Part shown: piece by piece, positions 62,890-64,000 of the stretch
Numbering within the stretch: the first letter of the stretch is position 1
Layout of the letters: each line of letters begins with the position of its first letter
From: Rhizobiales bacterium 2SD
Lineage (GTDB): Bacteria > Pseudomonadota > Alphaproteobacteria > Rhizobiales > Beijerinckiaceae
Direction of reading: 5' to 3'
Length of the DNA stretch: 64,000 nucleotides
Assembly: GCA_005502805.1 (NCBI GenBank)
Contig: SCMY01000006.1
Location: forward strand, 186,001-250,000
Made by a program: the position numbers and the translations under genes
The notes under the pieces: model-generated
The model's database searches: none
What the model was told of the DNA's origin: nothing
What the model saw: the letters and a program-made list of their open reading frames with translations, nothing else

Positions 62890-64000
62890 CTAGTCGGCGA
62901 CCGTTACTTCCCAGAGGCGTGGCTTCGACAGGATCGAGGACTTGTACCCCTTGATCCGCTTGCCATAGGCGCCGGCGTCGATGCCGTTATAGAGCATCAC
63001 CATCGGCACATCGGCGATGAAGCGCTGATGCAATTCGTCGAACAGCTTCTGGCGCTCGGCCTTGTCCGAGACGACCATCGACTTGTCGAGCAGCGCCTGC
63101 GCTTCCGGATTATCCCAGACCTTGCGCGGCTGCGTCGCCTTCGGGCCGGTCACCGATTCAAAGCTTAGGGCAGGGTCCAGCCTGGCCGAATAGGGGAAGG
63201 CCTGGAGCTGATAATTGCCCTTGCTGTAGCGGTCGAGCTGCGTCGCCCATTCCAGCACCTCGATCTGGACGTTGATGCCGGCGGCCTGCAGCATCTGCTG
63301 CGAGACGACGGCGGCATCGAAGCTCTGTGGGTAGCGCTTGTTCGCCAGCATCACCAAGGGCTCGCCCTTGTAGCCGGCCTCCTGCAGCAGCTTCTTGGCG
63401 GCGGCGAGGTCGTGCTTGTAGCCCTTGGCCTGGACCGGCCCGTAATAGGACGACAGCGCCGGCACGATCGAATTGTTGCGCTTGCCGAGCCCGTCGGTGA
63501 CCTGGGCGACCAGCTCTTCGGTGTCGATCGCCGCCGCGATCGCCTGGCGCAGCTTGACGTTCCCGAGCAGCGGATAGCGCGTCTGCAAGAGGATGCCGAC
63601 CAGGCCCATATTCTGCGTGATCGACAGCCCGATGCGCTGGTCCTTCCGGAGTTCCTTGACCTCGGCATTGGCGACATCCGGCACGATGTCGATGTCGCCG
63701 CGCAGCAGCGCCGCCTTGGCGGTGGCGCCGTCCGGGATGACCATGAAACGGACCTCGTCGACGAGCGGGCGCTTGCCGCCGGTATAGCCGTCCGGCGCGC
63801 CCGGCAGGCTGGCATAGGCCTCGTTGCGGCTGAGGCGGATGAACTCGCCGCGCTTCCACTCGGTGAGCTTGTACGGGCCGGTGCCAACAGGCTTGTCGAA
63901 GGAGCCGTCGGCCTTGAGCGAATCCTTGTGCAGGATCGCGGTCATCGCGCAGTCGGTGCGGGCGATGTTGGCGAGGAAGAGCGAGCTCGGCTTGTCGAGC
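62890..64000 (-). CDS. Peptide ABC solute-binding protein (family 5), copy 3, C-terminal part
   Basis: About 370 residues are visible, with the N-terminus beyond the window edge. It aligns along its length with copies 1 and 2 (TDCAMTAILHKDSLKADGSF, GTGPYKLTEWKRGEF, VTVAD at the end). It is separated from them by the GntR gene and converges on it, so it is a third receptor for probably the same permease. The first in-frame Met visible, at 63945, is internal. Confidence 0.92.
   Translation of the reverse strand, partial: LDKPSSLFLANIARTDCAMTAILHKDSLKADGSFDKPVGTGPYKLTEWKRGEFIRLSRNEAYASLPGAPDGYTGGKRPLVDEVRFMVIPDGATAKAALLRGDIDIVPDVANAEVKELRKDQRIGLSITQNMGLVGILLQTRYPLLGNVKLRQAIAAAIDTEELVAQVTDGLGKRNNSIVPALSSYYGPVQAKGYKHDLAAAKKLLQEAGYKGEPLVMLANKRYPQSFDAAVVSQQMLQAAGINVQIEVLEWATQLDRYSKGNYQLQAFPYSARLDPALSFESVTGPKATQPRKVWDNPEAQALLDKSMVVSDKAERQKLFDELHQRFIADVPMVMLYNGIDAGAYGKRIKGYKSSILSKPRLWEVTVAD

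Noticed and set aside
62890..64000. Third receptor as a truncated pseudogene
   Set aside because: The frame stays open to the window edge and the sequence aligns well with the other copies. The missing N-terminus is explained by the edge.

Overview
The window is GC-rich bacterial chromosome, about 54 protein genes and one tRNA with little free space, and reads as an alphaproteobacterium of the Hyphomicrobiales (Rhizobiales). The evidence is the gene families (BcsN-type cellulose operon, many ABC and TRAP solute uptake operons, Lrp-controlled branched-chain keto acid dehydrogenase, cobalamin adenosyltransferase next to etfBA) and a small intergenic repeat at 62832-62875 of a kind I recognise from that order. 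A Bosea-like genus is a reasonable guess, but only an inference. No phage, insertion sequence, integrase, CRISPR array or plasmid function is visible.

Layout. 1-3.1 kb: edge of a DMT exporter with a divergent LysR regulator, then 4-hydroxyphenylpyruvate dioxygenase (hpd) with a divergent Lrp regulator. 3.1-8 kb: cobalamin adenosyltransferase, rhomboid protease, etfB-etfA, 3-hydroxyacyl-CoA dehydrogenase and an HNH protein. 8.1-16.9 kb: a minus-strand cellulose operon bcsN-bcsA-bcsB-bcsZ-TPR protein, with four-base start/stop overlaps at bcsA/bcsB and bcsB/bcsZ. 17.2-19.7 kb: dsbB, a YqaA-type membrane protein, tRNA-Leu(CAA), a DUF3617 protein and DoxX. 19.7-30.1 kb: a deoxysugar (probably L-fucose) catabolic region with FucU mutarotase, amidohydrolase-type lactonase and aldose dehydrogenase on minus, and a Tat-exported binding protein, two ABC permeases, a DapA-type aldolase, a GntR regulator and a complete TRAP transporter on plus. 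30.1-39.2 kb: an ABC sugar-type operon that also carries an argininosuccinate-lyase-family enzyme, a PfkB kinase and a SIS-domain protein, facing a ROK repressor across a palindromic operator. This is the most unusual locus, and I infer that it degrades an amino-acid-sugar conjugate or another N-substituted aspartate. 39.3-41.7 kb: an endonuclease/phosphatase-fold protein, a MarR regulator with a four-cysteine tail, and a secreted unknown. 41.9-46.8 kb: gamma-glutamyltransferase, oligopeptide binding protein and amidase. 46.9-52.6 kb: lpdA-bkdB-bkdA2-bkdA1 with divergent bkdR. 52.8-64 kb: a second gamma-glutamyltransferase with a GsiABCD-like peptide importer (fused double ATPase, two permeases, three related binding proteins), an alpha/beta hydrolase and a GntR regulator.

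Five intergenic copies of a stem-rich element (7213, 23591, 28175, 43537, 54430) fold into a near-perfect four-way junction with compensatory base changes. Two of them sit directly behind solute-binding-protein genes inside operons. Several divergent promoters carry clear palindromes that are good candidate operators.
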